64,000 nucleotides of DNA from Pedobacter sp. HDW13 (GTDB lineage: Bacteria; Bacteroidota; Bacteroidia; Sphingobacteriales; Sphingobacteriaceae). Below the pieces are notes generated by a model that saw only the letters and a program-made list of their open reading frames with translations, was not told the DNA's origin and did not search any database. Position 1 is the stretch's first letter; each line of letters begins with the position of its first letter. A program made the position numbers and the translations under genes. Positions 9,395 to 17,856 of this stretch are shown here, in pieces. The stretch covers positions 434,001-498,000 of the forward strand of contig NZ_CP049868.1 in the NCBI RefSeq assembly GCF_011303555.1. The letters are read 5' to 3'.

Positions 9395-9410
9395 AACTAA
9401 CTAATAAATT

Positions 9411-9902
9411 ATGAGCAAAATATCTATAGCTGTTGCAGTAGGCGAAAATTACGCTATTGGCAAAAACAACCAGCTTTTATGGCACATGCCGGCCGATTTA
9501 AAGTTTTTTAAGCAAACTACCTCTGGCCATACGGTTATCATGGGGCGCAAAACATTCGATTCTGTGGGCAGGCCTTTGCCAAACCGCAGAAACATTATAA
9601 TTACAAGAGATACAGAATTAAAAATTGAAGGTGTTGAAGTGGTAAATAGCCTGGATGAGGCATTGGCAATTACTAAAACAGAAGAAAAACCAGTGTTTAT
9701 TGTTGGCGGTGCCGAAATTTACAGACAGGCATTACCTAAAACAGATAGACTCTACCTTACCACGATTCATCATAACTTTGATGCAGATACATTTTTCCCG
9801 GATTTTGACCGCAGTGAATGGACTGTAATCAGCTCAGAGCCATACAAGGCCGATGAAAAGAATAAATATGATTACACTTTTGAGGTGCTGGAAAGGAAAT
9901 AA
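9411..9902 (+). CDS. folA: Dihydrofolate reductase
   Basis: A 163-residue chromosomal DHFR that reduces dihydrofolate to tetrahydrofolate with NADPH. Features seen are ISIAVAVGENYAIGKNNQLLWHMP at the N-terminus (A/V-x-D/G-x-N-x-IG nucleotide loop, then W and the catalytic acid region LLWHMPADL), TVIMGRKTF, and the VFIVGGAEIY cofactor motif. The length is the standard one. It closes the folate recycling loop with the nearby thymidylate synthase. The leader holds a perfect hairpin. Confidence 0.97.
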   Translation: MSKISIAVAVGENYAIGKNNQLLWHMPADLKFFKQTTSGHTVIMGRKTFDSVGRPLPNRRNIIITRDTELKIEGVEVVNSLDEALAITKTEEKPVFIVGGAEIYRQALPKTDRLYLTTIHHNFDADTFFPDFDRSEWTVISSEPYKADEKNKYDYTFEVLERK

Positions 9903-10134
9903 ACAGCTTTAACCGCAAAGCTCACAGAGAAGAAGGCGCAAATCACCCCAAGCAATGCGTTGTATCCGGCTAAACTTCCGTATTCAAAGCTTTGACGCAG
10001 GACTAGTATTTTTAACCAGAGTGTCTGCATAGGAAAAACCTATCTGCCTCCGACTTCGAGCCTCCGATCCCTGACTATTTTGACTCGATAATTCTATCTT
10101 AGAAACTAATCTTAATAAATTATCAATTAAGGGG
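9903..10134. other. Intergenic region folA-secDF, no gene seen
   Basis: No credible reading frame on either strand. It is a patchwork of words common in such spacers (for example AACCGCAAAGCTCACAGAGAAG). The only functional signal is the promoter-like pair at its right end. Confidence 0.6.
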
Positions 10135-10164
10135 TTCTATAATTTAAAAATTTAATTAGATTTG
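10135..10164 (+). promoter_or_regulatory. Putative Bacteroidota-type promoter for secDF
   Basis: A perfect -7 element TAGATTTG at 10157-10164 follows a weak -33 (TTC at 10135) after 19 bases. The expected transcript start, about 10171, falls after the in-frame TTG at 10170 and so supports use of the ATG at 10212. Confidence 0.5.
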
Positions 10165-10211
10165 CCGACTTGTTAAAAAACAGCGAAAGACAAAATTATT
10201 TTAAACAAACA

Positions 10212-13196
10212 ATGCAAGGAAAAGGTTTTATTAAGTTTATAGCGATAGTATTGGCTATCGTTTGTGCGTATGCCCTCTCTTTTACTTTGGTTGCATCCAA
10301 GGTAGAAAAAGACGCAAAAAACTATGCGAAAGGTGACTTAGCTAAAGAAAAGGCTTACTTAGATTCGATGAGTACCGAAAAAGTTTATCCCGTAACCGGA
10401 TTCACTTATCAGGAGGTAAAATCGAAAGAAATTAATTTGGGTCTTGACTTAAAAGGCGGAATGAACGTAACGATGGAGATATCGTTAGCTGAACTGGTTA
10501 AATCGTTAGCGGGCAACCCTACCGATGTAAACTTCAACAAAGCTGTTCAAAACGCGCAGATCCAGTTAAATGCCGGTGGTAAAGATTACATCAAAATTTT
10601 CGTTAACGAATTTGAAAAATTAAGTCCAGGTGTAAAACTTGCTGATTATTTTTCAAATCAGGATAACGCATCGCAGTTAAAACCAAATGCAAGCAATGGC
10701 GACGTTGAATCTTTCTTAGAAAAAGAAGCAACCAGCGCAATTGACCGTTCGTTTACTGTATTACGTTCTCGTATTGATGGTTTCGGAGTAGTAAGTCCGA
10801 ACATGCAAAAACAAGAAGGCAGTAACCGCATCTTAATCGAAATGCCAGGTGTACAAGATAAAGAGCGTATTGCTAAACTTTTACAAGGTTCTGCCGAATT
10901 ACAGTTCTGGCAAGTATACCAGGTACAAGAAGTTGCTCCTTTACTAGAAAACATTAACAAAACTTTAGCTGCAACATTAAAAACCGCTGCTCCTGTTACA
11001 AAAGATACCACTGCTGCTCCTGCTGCTGCCGGAAGCAAATTAGCTGGTTTAGAAAAAACTGCTGCAAAAGATACTGCTGCAAAAGGTAGTAAACTTGCTG
11101 GTTTAGGTAAAAAAGATTCTTCGGCGGTTAGAGCTGAGCTGGTAAAATCTAACCCTTTATATGCTGTACTTAATTTGCCTATTTACCAGGGCCAAAACGG
11201 ACAACAACAATTAATGCCAGGTGCAGTTGTGGGTATGTCGTTACAAAAAGATACAGCAAAAGTTAATGCTTATTTAAAAATGCCTGAGGTTGCTGCCGCA
11301 ATTCCATCTACGATGAAATTTATGTGGAGCGTTAGACCAAGAGAAGGTTCTAAAGTTTTCGAACTATATGCCATTAAAGTAGTAAGTGCCGATGGTAAAC
11401 CAGATTTAGGTGGTGAGGCGATCAGCGATTCGCGTGCTGACTTTGACCAAAAAGGTAAACCAGAAGTAACCATGTACATGACCAGCGAAGGTGCTGCAAA
11501 ATGGAAAAAAATTACTGCTGAAGCTTCTGCTGATAAAAATAACTTAAAAGCGATTGCAATCGTATTAGATAACCAGGTTTATTCTGCTCCTACTGTTCAA
11601 AACGAAATCCCTAACGGTATTTCGCAAATCACCGGTAGCTTTACGCAAGCAGATACCAAAGATTTATCAAACATCTTAAAAGCGGGTAAATTACCTGCTC
11701 CTGCACGTATTGCAGGTAGCTACATTGTTGGTCCTACTTTAGGTGCACAAGCTATCCACGATGGTTTAATCTCTTTCGTAATTGCCTTTATTGTAATCTT
11801 AATCTTCATGGCGTTATATTATCACCGTGCTGGTTGGGTTGCTAACTTTGCCCTTTTAATCAACTTGTTCTTCGTTATCGGTATCCTGGTATCATTGGGC
11901 GCTGTGTTAACTTTACCTGGTATTGCCGGTATCGTGTTAACCATCGGTTTATCCGTTGATGCAAACATCCTTATTTTTGAACGTGTACGTGAAGAGCTTG
12001 CACATGGTAAAAATGTTGGTGCTGCCATTAAAGAAGGTTTCAAACATGCTATGCCATCAATTATCGACTCGAACGTTACCTTATTCATTTTAGGTGCCAT
12101 CCTTTATGTTTTTGGTAGTGGTCCGGTTCAAGGTTTTGCAACTACTTTATGTATTGGTATCCTTTCGTCGTTATTTGCTGCTGTAGCCATTTCAAGAGTA
12201 GTTTTCGATTCGTTGTTAAACCGTAAAATCGAAGTTAACTTCGATAACAACTTAACCCGTAACGCATTCAAAAACTTAGCCTTCAACTTTGTTGGCCGTC
12301 GTAAAATTTATTACATTATCTCTACCATCATCATTGTTGCTGGTATTGGTATGTATTTCAAAAACGGTGGTTTAAACCTTGGTGTAGACTTTAAAGGTGG
12401 TAGAACTTACTTAGTACACTTCGATAAAGCAGTAAGTACTGAAGATATAAAATCGAAATTAACTCCTGTTTTTGATAACGAAACTCCAGAGGTTAAAACT
12501 GCAGGCGAAGATAGCCAGGTAAAAATCACCACTACTTTCCACATTGCAGATCAAGATGTTAAAACCGATAAAGTTGTTGAAGATGCTTTAAACAAAGGTT
12601 TAGCAGGTTCTAAATATGAAATCGTAAGCTCGCAAAAAGTAACGCCGATTATCGCCAGCGATATCGTAAACGGTGCTTTCTATGCGGTATTGATCTCATG
12701 CTTGTTCATGTTTATCTACATCGTTGTAAGGTTTAAAAAATGGCAATATGGTTTAGGTGCGGTAATCGCCTTATTCCACGACGTTTTAATGGTATTATCT
12801 TTCTACACCATTTTAGATGGCCTTATGCCATTCTCACTAGAAATTGGTCAGGATTTCATTGCAGCAATCTTAACCGTAATGGGTTACACCATGACAGAGA
12901 CTGTTGTTGTATTCGACCGTATCCGTGAGAAACTGAAAGAAGCTGGTAAAGACGATTTACATGGCGAAGAGCGTAACAACTTAATCAACTTCGCGTTAAA
13001 CAGTACCTTAAGCCGTACCATTTTAACTTCGTTAACCGTATTCTTCGTATTATTGGTAATCTTTATTTTCGGTGGCGATAGTATCCGCGGATTTATTTTC
13101 GCCCTGTTAATCGGTCGTATCATTGGTACGTACTCATCACTATGTATCTCTACTCCTATTGTAATCGATTTGGGTAGCTCTGCAGAGAAAAAATAA
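10212..13196 (+). CDS. secDF: Protein translocase SecDF fusion
   Basis: A single-chain SecD-SecF of 994 residues. It uses the proton gradient to help pull preproteins through SecYEG. The ATG at 10212 (MQGKGFIKFIAIVL) is preferred over an in-frame TTG at 10170, since it opens directly into the first membrane helix and the promoter overlaps the TTG. The SecD half has the LGLDLKGGMNVTMEI motif, the large periplasmic domain and five more helices with the GIVLTIGLSVDANILIFER motif. The SecF half starts near FVGRRKIYYI and has LGVDFKGGRTYLV and the TVMGYTMTETVVVFDRIRE motif. An Ala/Lys-rich insert with an internal repeat (residues about 260-302) breaks the periplasmic domain. A strong terminator follows. 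Confidence 0.96.
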   Translation: MQGKGFIKFIAIVLAIVCAYALSFTLVASKVEKDAKNYAKGDLAKEKAYLDSMSTEKVYPVTGFTYQEVKSKEINLGLDLKGGMNVTMEISLAELVKSLAGNPTDVNFNKAVQNAQIQLNAGGKDYIKIFVNEFEKLSPGVKLADYFSNQDNASQLKPNASNGDVESFLEKEATSAIDRSFTVLRSRIDGFGVVSPNMQKQEGSNRILIEMPGVQDKERIAKLLQGSAELQFWQVYQVQEVAPLLENINKTLAATLKTAAPVTKDTTAAPAAAGSKLAGLEKTAAKDTAAKGSKLAGLGKKDSSAVRAELVKSNPLYAVLNLPIYQGQNGQQQLMPGAVVGMSLQKDTAKVNAYLKMPEVAAAIPSTMKFMWSVRPREGSKVFELYAIKVVSADGKPDLGGEAISDSRADFDQKGKPEVTMYMTSEGAAKWKKITAEASADKNNLKAIAIVLDNQVYSAPTVQNEIPNGISQITGSFTQADTKDLSNILKAGKLPAPARIAGSYIVGPTLGAQAIHDGLISFVIAFIVILIFMALYYHRAGWVANFALLINLFFVIGILVSLGAVLTLPGIAGIVLTIGLSVDANILIFERVREELAHGKNVGAAIKEGFKHAMPSIIDSNVTLFILGAILYVFGSGPVQGFATTLCIGILSSLFAAVAISRVVFDSLLNRKIEVNFDNNLTRNAFKNLAFNFVGRRKIYYIISTIIIVAGIGMYFKNGGLNLGVDFKGGRTYLVHFDKAVSTEDIKSKLTPVFDNETPEVKTAGEDSQVKITTTFHIADQDVKTDKVVEDALNKGLAGSKYEIVSSQKVTPIIASDIVNGAFYAVLISCLFMFIYIVVRFKKWQYGLGAVIALFHDVLMVLSFYTILDGLMPFSLEIGQDFIAAILTVMGYTMTETVVVFDRIREKLKEAGKDDLHGEERNNLINFALNSTLSRTILTSLTVFFVLLVIFIFGGDSIRGFIFALLIGRIIGTYSSLCISTPIVIDLGSSAEKK

Positions 13197-13220
13197 GATT
13201 TCAAAATCTTAAAATATATA

Positions 13221-13252
13221 AACGCCTCGATTTTAATCGGGGCGTTTTTTTT
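13221..13252 (+). terminator. Rho-independent terminator of secDF
   Basis: A 10-bp stem (AACGCCTCGA/TCGGGGCGTT, one G-T pair) with a 6-base loop and a run of eight T, 24 bases after the secDF stop. Confidence 0.92.
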
Positions 13253-13300
13253 GTTCTTAATAATTCGCATTTTTATATTTTTGGATAACTGCCCTGCATT

Positions 13301-13834
13301 ATGCAAAACATTACTTACAGTCCTTTAAGTTTAGAAGAGCTTAATAAAATAGCGGAGATTGACCGTTCGGAAAACATATCAGAAGTTTATATCTACAAAA
13401 AAGGACAGCTTTTAACTGAACAGGTAAACGAAACTGTTACTGCTTTTGAGCCAGCCGAGCTTGCTGCCATAATTGAAAAGCAAAAACACCTTAAGCAAGG
13501 TGGCGGCGAGGTTGTGGGGGCCTTTATCAATCATACACTGGTTGGTGTAGCATCTATAGAGAATAGAAAGCGAGGTCTTCGATGCGAGTATTGTAAAATG
13601 GACATCCTTTACGTAAGCAATGCCTGGAGAGGTAAAAAAATCGGCCAGCATTTGGTTGAAGAAATTAAAAAAGTGGGCCGGAATTATCAGGCAAAAAAAC
13701 TTTATATCTCGGCAACTCCCACCAAAGCCTCGGTAGATTTTTACCTGAAGTCGGGCGCCTGTTTAACCAAAGAAATTGATCAGGAACTGTTCGACCTCGA
13801 GCCGTTGGATATACATCTGGAAATGGATGTTTAG
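13301..13834 (+). CDS. GNAT family N-acetyltransferase
   Basis: A 177-residue GNAT protein. The acetyl-CoA-binding motif A is NAWRGKKIGQHLVEEI (about residues 107-122), the expected [RQ]xxGx[GA] pattern as RGKKIG. Motif B follows as AKKLYISATPTKASVDFYLKSGA. The substrate cannot be read from the sequence. It has its own spacer after the secDF terminator and no obvious partner. Confidence 0.88.
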   Translation: MQNITYSPLSLEELNKIAEIDRSENISEVYIYKKGQLLTEQVNETVTAFEPAELAAIIEKQKHLKQGGGEVVGAFINHTLVGVASIENRKRGLRCEYCKMDILYVSNAWRGKKIGQHLVEEIKKVGRNYQAKKLYISATPTKASVDFYLKSGACLTKEIDQELFDLEPLDIHLEMDV

Positions 13835-14167
13835 CGTTGTAACAAGAGAAATTCACTTCCCGATATCCTAAAAGTGGAGTGATTAATAACCGGCTTTACT
13901 ACTTACTTTAGCAGAACCGTTTTTAAAAGCAATACCAGTAGTGCTTCAGCTCAGATAATCCTGCTGTTTGCTTTATTTCGCGGCGCTCTATGCCCGCTCC
14001 CATCAGGCTTAACGAACATTCAACAGCGTTCAGAAACCAACCAATTTTACCTTAGTCATCCAAACGTTATATATCAGCCAAACTACTTATTTGTCCTGCC
14101 AAAACGCTATTATTTAAACCTTTTGGCCATCTTTTTGTTACATTAGCAATAGATAAACCAATAGAAA
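13835..14167. other. Intergenic region with a GC-richer non-coding core
   Basis: No supported gene in 333 bases. The part at about 13940-14035 is richer in G+C than its surroundings (contains GCGGCGCTCTATGCCCGCTC) and carries no open frame on either strand. This looks like a member of a dispersed intergenic repeat family rather than a relic gene, but I see no second copy in this window. Confidence 0.4.
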
Positions 14168-15496
14168 ATGGATTTACAACTTCCTAAAAGCGAATACCCC
14201 AGAGTAGTTATTGTTGGCGGAGGATTTGGCGGGATTGAGTTAGCTAAACGTTTAAAAAACAAACCTTTTCAGGTAGTCATGCTCGATAAACATAACTATC
14301 ATACTTTTCAGCCCTTATTATATCAGGTGGCAACCGGTGGTTTAGAAGCCGATTCGATTGCCTTCCCACTCAGAAAGATCTTTAAGGGGCAAAAGAATTT
14401 AATTTTCAGGGTTACCAAAGTTACCGAAGTAAACGCTTCTGAAAATTGTCTGCAAACCGATATTGGCAGAATTAGTTACGATTATCTGGTTATTGCAACC
14501 GGTTCTACCAGTAATTTCTTTGGCAATAAAGAAATCGAAGCCAATTCGATGCCAATGAAATCCATTCCGGAAGCGCTTGACCTTCGAAGCCTGATTTTAC
14601 AGAATTTCGAAAAATCGCTGATAGAGAAAGATCCGGATAAAAAGAGTGCTTTATTAAACTTTGTCGTGGTTGGAGGTGGTCCAACAGGTGTAGAAACCTC
14701 TGGAGCCATTGCAGAGCTTAAAAAACATGTTATCCCGAACGATTATGCAGAGATGAATGTAAATAAGGTAAATATTTACCTTATTGAAAATTCGCCAGAA
14801 TTGTTGGGTGTGATGTCGCCCCAGGCGCAAAAAAAGGCCAAAGATTTTCTTACCGATATGGGCGTGCAGGTGATGAACGAAACACGGGTACTGGGTTACG
14901 ACGGACATACACTTACTTTACAGGATAAAGCCCCTATTTTAAGTTCAACCGTAATATGGAGCGCCGGTGTTAAAGGTCAGGTGATAAACGGGCTCGATAA
15001 AGCCGAAATTGTAAGAGGCGGAAGATTAAAAACCGACACCCAAAATCTGATTGTGGGTTATCCGAATGTTTACGCCATTGGCGATGTGGCCGCCATTATT
15101 GATGAAGAAACACCTAACGGTCACCCCGGAGTTGCTCCAGCTGCGATCCAGCAAGGGCATCATCTGGCCAAAAACCTCATCAATATTATAGAAAACAAAC
15201 CTTTAGAAAAGTTCAAATATTTCGATAAAGGTTCTATGGCTACCGTAGGCAGGAACAAAGCAGTGGTCGATATCGGTAAAATTCGCTTTCAGGGCGTTTT
15301 TGCCTGGTTTACCTGGATGTTCGTTCACCTGATGACTTTAGTAGGTTTCCGTAATAAGATCATTGTGTTCGTAAACTGGATCTGGAGTTACTTTAGCTAC
15401 GATAGAGGTACCCGTTTAATTATCAGAACCTTTGCAAAAGATAGAAGTGTAGATTACCGCGAGGAAGTGCCCGGTGTAAAAGAAGTTAAGGTTTAA
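14168..15496 (+). CDS. ndh: Type II NADH dehydrogenase (NDH-2)
   Basis: A 442-residue membrane-associated flavoprotein that passes electrons from NADH to menaquinone without pumping protons. The FAD site is VVIVGGGFGGIELAKRL at about residue 13, followed by the family motif HNYHTFQPLLYQVATGGL; the NADH site is FVVVGGGPTGVETSGAIAEL at about residue 164. YAIGDVAA closes the FAD site. The C-terminal amphipathic and hydrophobic part (WFTWMFVHLMTLVGFRNKII) fits membrane anchoring. It is single-standing. Together with the cytochrome bd genes at 23-25 kb it would make a short respiratory chain. Confidence 0.94.
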   Translation: MDLQLPKSEYPRVVIVGGGFGGIELAKRLKNKPFQVVMLDKHNYHTFQPLLYQVATGGLEADSIAFPLRKIFKGQKNLIFRVTKVTEVNASENCLQTDIGRISYDYLVIATGSTSNFFGNKEIEANSMPMKSIPEALDLRSLILQNFEKSLIEKDPDKKSALLNFVVVGGGPTGVETSGAIAELKKHVIPNDYAEMNVNKVNIYLIENSPELLGVMSPQAQKKAKDFLTDMGVQVMNETRVLGYDGHTLTLQDKAPILSSTVIWSAGVKGQVINGLDKAEIVRGGRLKTDTQNLIVGYPNVYAIGDVAAIIDEETPNGHPGVAPAAIQQGHHLAKNLINIIENKPLEKFKYFDKGSMATVGRNKAVVDIGKIRFQGVFAWFTWMFVHLMTLVGFRNKIIVFVNWIWSYFSYDRGTRLIIRTFAKDRSVDYREEVPGVKEVKV

Positions 15497-15804
15497 CGAG
15501 TTCATTGGTCATTGGTTTATAGTCCATAGTTAATAGCTATTATTTTAGAACCGAGCTGATAATTGGTCATTGGTTCATTGGGATTGGCTATTAGACTATA
15601 CCAAATGTTTCATAATCAAACTAAAAATTGCAAACAGATAACTGGATTTATAGCCAAAATTCAACTGAAAATGGGTAATTGTATATTGGTAATTGAAAAC
15701 TGCAAACCGGTAATTGATAATTGTTAACTGATAACTGATACTAACGCCATGCTTTAACTTTTTTTTAACGAAAACTTTCCCCAACTTGCGCTTAAACCAA
15801 AAAT
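15497..15804. repeat. Low-complexity word repeats after ndh
   Basis: A 308-base spacer built of variants of GGTCATTGG and GGTAATTG/GATAACTG on both strands, for example 15503-15517, 15556-15584 and 15675-15740. No gene is supported. It is of the same kind as the metZ and ychF leaders, and looks like decayed tandem or quasi-palindromic repeats. Confidence 0.65.
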
Positions 15805-16665
15805 ATGAGCCCAAACCAGTTCAAGCTAGTAGAATGCCCCCGCGATGCGATGCAGGGTTTACACGATTTTGTCCCTACCGCATTAAAATCCGAATACCTG
15901 AATTTACTGCTACAGGTAGGTTTCGATACTTTGGATTTTGGAAGTTTTGTTTCGCCAAAGGCCATTCCGCAAATGGCAGATACAGCTGCTGTTTTGGCTA
16001 ATCTGGATTTAAGCAATACCGAGACCAAGCTACTGGCCATTGTAGCCAATTTACGGGGCGTAGAAGCCGCTATAAGGCACGAAGAGATCAACTACCTCGG
16101 TTTCCCTTTTTCTATCTCAGAAACGTTTCAGCAACGCAATACCAACTCCAGCATTACACAATCACTAAACACGGTCGAAGAAATGCTTGCCCTTTGCGTT
16201 AAAAAGAATAAGGAGGCTGTAGTTTACCTCTCAATGGGTTTTGGTAACCCTTACGGCGATGAATGGAATTATGAAATTGTAGAGCAATGGGCCGATGTCT
16301 TGGTAAACAAGGGTGTCGGGATTTTATCTTTGGCTGATACGGTTGGTGTGTCTACGCCTAAGAAAATTGAAAGTATACTGCCTAAACTGATTTCAAGGTT
16401 TGCGAATACAGAGATTGGTATTCACCTGCACTCCACTCCTGCCCAACGGTTCGAAAAAATAACCGCTGCTTACAATTCAGGCGTAAAACGGATCGATTCT
16501 GCTTTAAAAGGCTTTGGAGGCTGCCCTATGGCTGCTGATAACCTTACAGGCAACATTGCTACCGAAGATGTGATTAGCTTCTTAAATGCACAAGGAGAAA
16601 GCTTATACCTGAACATGGATAAATGGAACGAGGCGATGGCTTTGTCAGGAAGGATATTCGGGTGA
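15805..16665 (+). CDS. Hydroxymethylglutaryl-CoA lyase-like enzyme
   Basis: A 286-residue TIM-barrel protein of the HMGL-like family. It should split 3-hydroxy-3-methylglutaryl-CoA to acetoacetate and acetyl-CoA, the last step of leucine breakdown. Visible motifs are LVECPRDAMQGL (the R-D pair of the metal/substrate site, usually E-x-x-R-D), DFGSFVSPKAIPQMAD, GIHLHSTPAQRF (metal-binding H-x-H), and GFGGCPMAADNLTGNIATED, which has the catalytic Cys of the GCP motif. The MSPNQFK start leads directly into the barrel. A hydratase/aldolase role is possible but less likely. Confidence 0.9.
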   Translation: MSPNQFKLVECPRDAMQGLHDFVPTALKSEYLNLLLQVGFDTLDFGSFVSPKAIPQMADTAAVLANLDLSNTETKLLAIVANLRGVEAAIRHEEINYLGFPFSISETFQQRNTNSSITQSLNTVEEMLALCVKKNKEAVVYLSMGFGNPYGDEWNYEIVEQWADVLVNKGVGILSLADTVGVSTPKKIESILPKLISRFANTEIGIHLHSTPAQRFEKITAAYNSGVKRIDSALKGFGGCPMAADNLTGNIATEDVISFLNAQGESLYLNMDKWNEAMALSGRIFG

Positions 16666-16694
16666 TTTCTTTCTGCTCACATTCACTCGCTTAT

Positions 16695-16780
16695 CGTCAT
16701 TTCGAGCGAAGTGCAACGAAGTCGAGAAATCTATCTCGAGGTAGATCTCTCCACTCTGCTGCGTTCCGGTCGAGATGACG
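16695..16780. repeat. Dispersed REP-like palindromic element, copy 1
   Basis: Begins CGTCATTTCGAGCGAAGTGC and ends with the near-inverse GGTCGAGATGACG, with an inner palindrome about TATCTCGAGGTAGAT. Its first 38 bases match the complement of copy 2 (25761-25798) at 36 of 38 positions. Located between convergent genes. Confidence 0.85.
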
Positions 16781-16804
16781 GAGGAATTAAATCGTAGTTA
16801 ATCG

Positions 16805-17227
16805 CTAAACCTGCTTCACCATTCTGAAATGCTGTATACCGGCCTCTTCAAACTGCTCGCCCTCGGCAACAAAACCAAACTTAGCATATAAACTCATGGC
16901 ATCTAATTGCGAGTTGAGATAAATGTAATGCGCATCTTCGGGTAAATCAGATAAAGCCTCGGCAATTAATGCCCGACCGACCCCATGACCTCTAAATTCC
17001 TTTAAAACCGCAAAACGTTCCAGTTTATAGCCACTATCCGTTTTACGCCAGCGGCAGGCGCCGCAAGGCTGCCCGTTATGTGTGGCCAAAAAATGTACTG
17101 ATTCGTCTTCATGCTCCCACTCCAGTTCAGGTGGGCAGTTCTGCTCATCTACAAATACAGTTTTGCGAATAACAAATGCTTTATCTAAATCTTCTGGGTG
17201 GTTAATTTTTTGAACTTGCAGACTCAT
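16805..17227 (-). CDS. GNAT acetyltransferase, YjcF/ElaA-like
   Basis: A 140-residue GNAT protein. The early part (RKTVFVDEQNCPPELEWEHED) is the signature of the YjcF-like branch. Motif A is LKEFRGHGVGRALIAEAL (RGHGVG, about residues 77-82) and motif B is YLNSQLDAMSLYAKFGF. Its start overlaps the end of the upstream iron-permease-like gene by 26 bases in another frame, so the two are very likely co-transcribed. The acceptor substrate is unknown. Confidence 0.88.
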   Translation of the reverse strand: MSLQVQKINHPEDLDKAFVIRKTVFVDEQNCPPELEWEHEDESVHFLATHNGQPCGACRWRKTDSGYKLERFAVLKEFRGHGVGRALIAEALSDLPEDAHYIYLNSQLDAMSLYAKFGFVAEGEQFEEAGIQHFRMVKQV

Positions 17228-17708
17228 TATTGTGGTGTTTAAAGTGTTTATTCTTTTCTAATTTTAGCTCATTCAGCTCATTTGCAACATCAATTGAATG
17301 AGAACAATGAATATCGGCCTCTTTTTTGGCTAATGTAGCCAGCGTAACGTAAAATTTGTGTAACTGATCAAGGTCCTTTTCGGTTAAATCTTCAATATCT
17401 ACCATCCGGTTACTGGCCTTTTCATGCGCAGCAATCAGCTCATTCAATTTCAATTGTATTGCTTTTCCATCCTTATTTTGTGCTTTTTGGATTAAAAAAA
17501 CCATTAAAAAAGTAATAATGGTCGTACCAGTATTAATAACCAGTTGCCAGGTTTCAGAATAATCAAATACTGGTCCGGTTACAGCCCAAAGAATAACAAT
17601 TGCGGTGGCGGCAATAAAGGCTATAGAGCTTCCCGTAAACTTGGTCGCAGCATTGGCAAACCTTTCAAAAAGATTGTTTTTTTTAGTATCAGCTTTAGAT
17701 TTTATCAT
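17202..17708 (-). CDS. Low-affinity iron permease family membrane protein
   Basis: A 168-residue protein of the low-affinity iron permease family (PF04120). Two membrane helices (about 24-46 and 55-73; FTGSSIAFIAATAIVILWAV and WQLVINTGTTIITFLMVFLI) are joined by GPVFDYSETW. The TGTTIITFLMVFLIQKAQNKD stretch is the family signature. A long charged, partly coiled-coil tail (EDLTEKDLDQLHKFYVTLATLAKKE) follows. Bacterial members are mostly untested, so iron transport is a family label only. The 3' end overlaps the GNAT gene by 26 bases. Confidence 0.85.
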   Translation of the reverse strand: MIKSKADTKKNNLFERFANAATKFTGSSIAFIAATAIVILWAVTGPVFDYSETWQLVINTGTTIITFLMVFLIQKAQNKDGKAIQLKLNELIAAHEKASNRMVDIEDLTEKDLDQLHKFYVTLATLAKKEADIHCSHSIDVANELNELKLEKNKHFKHHNNESASSKN

Positions 17709-17740
17709 TACACTTTTGTTTGCTTAAATATACCATTAAA

Positions 17741-17786
17741 CAAACAAAAGCGCCATAAGTTTTTATACCTATGGCGCTTTTGTTTG
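17741..17786 (-). terminator. Terminator downstream of class II aldolase gene
   Basis: A perfect 17-bp inverted repeat (arms 17741-17757 and 17770-17786, core AAAAGCGCCATA/TATGGCGCTTTT) with a 12-base loop. Read on the minus strand it ends in a T-rich run, so it stops transcription coming from the aldolase gene before the iron-permease-like gene. Confidence 0.88.
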
Positions 17787-17856
17787 ATGTTGAAATGTTA
17801 AAAATGTTGGAAGGTTATAACATTAAACCTTTCAACTTTCCAACCTTAAAATCCAT

